A stretch of 5,980 nucleotides of DNA, taken from assembly GCA_009469685.1 (NCBI GenBank), contig SSTA01000092.1:1-5980 (forward strand), written 5' to 3'. Below are positions 4,670 to 5,980 of the stretch, piece after piece. A model generated the notes under the pieces. The model did not search any database. It worked only from the letters and a program-made list of their open reading frames with translations, and was not told where the DNA came from. This DNA comes from Azonexaceae bacterium (lineage in GTDB: Bacteria; Pseudomonadota; Gammaproteobacteria; Burkholderiales; Rhodocyclaceae). How positions within the stretch are numbered: position 1 is the first letter of the stretch; each line of letters opens with the position of its first letter. The position numbers and the translations under genes were made by a program.

Positions 4670-5980
4670 TTACGCCACCTTCAGGGCAGAATCGGCTTGC
4701 GGCAGCAGCCTGCCGGTAGCCGCGATTTCCTTGTACACCGCCATCACGGCATCCTCGATCGGCTCCATGGCATGCTCGCCGTTGGGTGCGATGCCGGCGG
4801 CTTCCAGCTTGCCCCAGGGCTCGTAGCCGATCTTGGAGCAGAGCACCACTTCGCAGCCTTCGAGGACCTTGATGTTGCGGTCGAGGAGGGAATCCGGTTC
4901 CTCGTCGCCTTCGCCGCAGGTATCCCCGCCGCCGCAATAGAGCTCGGTCTTGCGGTGGCTGATGAAGCGCACCCCCGCCGGGGAAGCTTCGTAGATGAGG
5001 AATTCCTTGGCGTGGCCGAAGTGCTCGGCGACGACGCCGTTCTTGCCGGCCACCGCCATCAGCACCGGGCGGGAGCCTTCCGGAATGCCTTCGGCCTTGG
5101 GCTTGACGATGCCGCGCTTGGCGTCCAGCTTCTCGATGATCGAGTCGTGGACTTCCTTGCGGCGGACCATGGCGGCTTCGTAATCGACGTCCATGACGTC
5201 GATCTTGTCCATGGTGAATTCGTCGCCGCGATCTTCGCCCAGGAGGCCGACGGCGTCGGCACGGCACTGGCGGCAGTGGCGCATCATCGACATGTCGCCG
5301 GCGCACTCGTCCTGCAGGGACTGCAGTTCGGCGTCGGTGGGGCCGCGCTGCTCCATGATGCCGTAGTAGGTGCCGTGTTCGGCCTCGGCAATGAGCGGCA
5401 TGACGTTGTGCAGGAAGGCGCCCTTGGCCTTGACCACCCGGGAGACTTCCTTGAGGTGCTCGTCATTGACTCCGGGGATCATGACCGAATTGACCTTCAC
5501 CAGGATGCCGCGGGAGGTGAGCATCTCCAGGCCCTTCTGCTGCTGCTCGATGAGGATTTTCGCTGCCTCGACGCCCCGCAGACGCTTGTTCTTCCAGTAG
5601 ATCCACGGGTAGATCTTGGCGCCCACCTCCGGGTCAACACAGTTGATGGTGATGGTGACGTGGTCGATGTTGTGCTTGGCGATCTCGTCCACGTGCTCGG
5701 GCAGCGAGAGACCGTTGGTCGACACGCAGAGCTTGATGTCCGGCGCCTTCTCGGAAAGCTGGCGGAAGGTCTCGAAGGTGCGATCCGGGTTGGCCAACGG
5801 GTCTCCGGGTCCGGCGATGCCGAGCACCGTCATCTGCGGGATTTCGGCCGCCACGGCAAGCACCTTCTTGATCGCCTGATCGGGCGTCAGCAGTTCGGAG
5901 ACGACGCCGGGACGGGATTCGTTGGAACAGTCGTACTTGCGGTTGCAGTAATTGCACTGGATGTTGCAGGCCGGCGCCAC
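4670..5980 (-). CDS. nifB: NifB, radical SAM FeMo-co precursor (NifB-co) synthase, 5' partial
   Basis: NifB fuses two [4Fe-4S] clusters with an S-adenosylmethionine-derived carbide to make NifB-co, the core of FeMo-co. The visible 436 codons are the C-terminal majority of the protein. The reading frame enters from the right edge within the conserved VAPACNIQCNYC segment, so the GTG at 5980 is an internal valine, not a start; roughly the first 50 or so residues are missing. Numbering from that valine, the radical SAM motif is Cys5-x3-Cys9-x2-Cys12, Cys18 is in KYDC, GPGDPLAN is at 57-64, CVSTNG at 85-90, TINC at 111-114, and HCRQCRADAVG at 235-245. A NifX/NafY-like domain spans about 305-425 (MAVAGKNGVVAEHFGHAKEF). 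The gene heads the row of nif genes in the window; its promoter lies outside. The domain order equals that of standard proteobacterial NifB. Confidence 0.97.
   Translation of the reverse strand: MAPACNIQCNYCNRKYDCSNESRPGVVSELLTPDQAIKKVLAVAAEIPQMTVLGIAGPGDPLANPDRTFETFRQLSEKAPDIKLCVSTNGLSLPEHVDEIAKHNIDHVTITINCVDPEVGAKIYPWIYWKNKRLRGVEAAKILIEQQQKGLEMLTSRGILVKVNSVMIPGVNDEHLKEVSRVVKAKGAFLHNVMPLIAEAEHGTYYGIMEQRGPTDAELQSLQDECAGDMSMMRHCRQCRADAVGLLGEDRGDEFTMDKIDVMDVDYEAAMVRRKEVHDSIIEKLDAKRGIVKPKAEGIPEGSRPVLMAVAGKNGVVAEHFGHAKEFLIYEASPAGVRFISHRKTELYCGGGDTCGEGDEEPDSLLDRNIKVLEGCEVVLCSKIGYEPWGKLEAAGIAPNGEHAMEPIEDAVMAVYKEIAATGRLLPQADSALKVA

Overview
The window is a GC-rich stretch carrying part of a molybdenum-nitrogenase (nif) locus. 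Almost all of it is coding, and every supported gene is on the minus strand, so the genes read from right to left. The combination of nifB, fdxN, nifO, nifQ and draG, together with the codon bias, suggests a diazotrophic proteobacterium. A Rhodocyclales-type betaproteobacterium (the Azoarcus/Dechloromonas/Azospira kind) is my best guess. This is inferred from gene content only, since there is no rRNA or other marker here.

Layout in transcription order: nifB (its 5' end lies beyond the right edge), fdxN (2[4Fe-4S] ferredoxin), nifO (ArsC-like), a flavodiiron protein of the FprA type, a short [2Fe-2S] ferredoxin, a second [2Fe-2S] protein closely resembling the Shethna protein FeSII, nifQ, and draG. 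Junctions are tight: 0 nt, 1 nt, a 23-nt overlap, 16 nt, 75 nt, 3 nt and 50 nt. One polycistronic transcript starting upstream of the window is therefore likely. After draG there is a 182-bp gap with a strong GC-rich hairpin (candidate terminator) and then a candidate sigma-54 (-24/-12) promoter. That promoter sits directly upstream of an unrecognised gene that runs off the left edge.

The genes fall into two functional layers. The cofactor layer is NifB (NifB-co synthesis by radical SAM chemistry), FdxN (electron donor for that step), NifQ (molybdenum delivery to FeMo-co) and probably NifO (linked to Mo/nitrogenase metabolism). The protection and regulation layer is the flavodiiron protein (reduction of O2 or NO), the small [2Fe-2S] ferredoxin as its possible donor, the FeSII-like protein (conformational O2 protection of nitrogenase) and DraG (reactivation of ADP-ribosylated NifH). 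Placing an O2-reducing enzyme, an O2-shielding protein and a nitrogenase-reactivating enzyme in one operon with FeMo-co genes is the most interesting aspect of the window. Each family is individually known. The long open frames on the plus strand are antisense shadows of these GC-rich genes.
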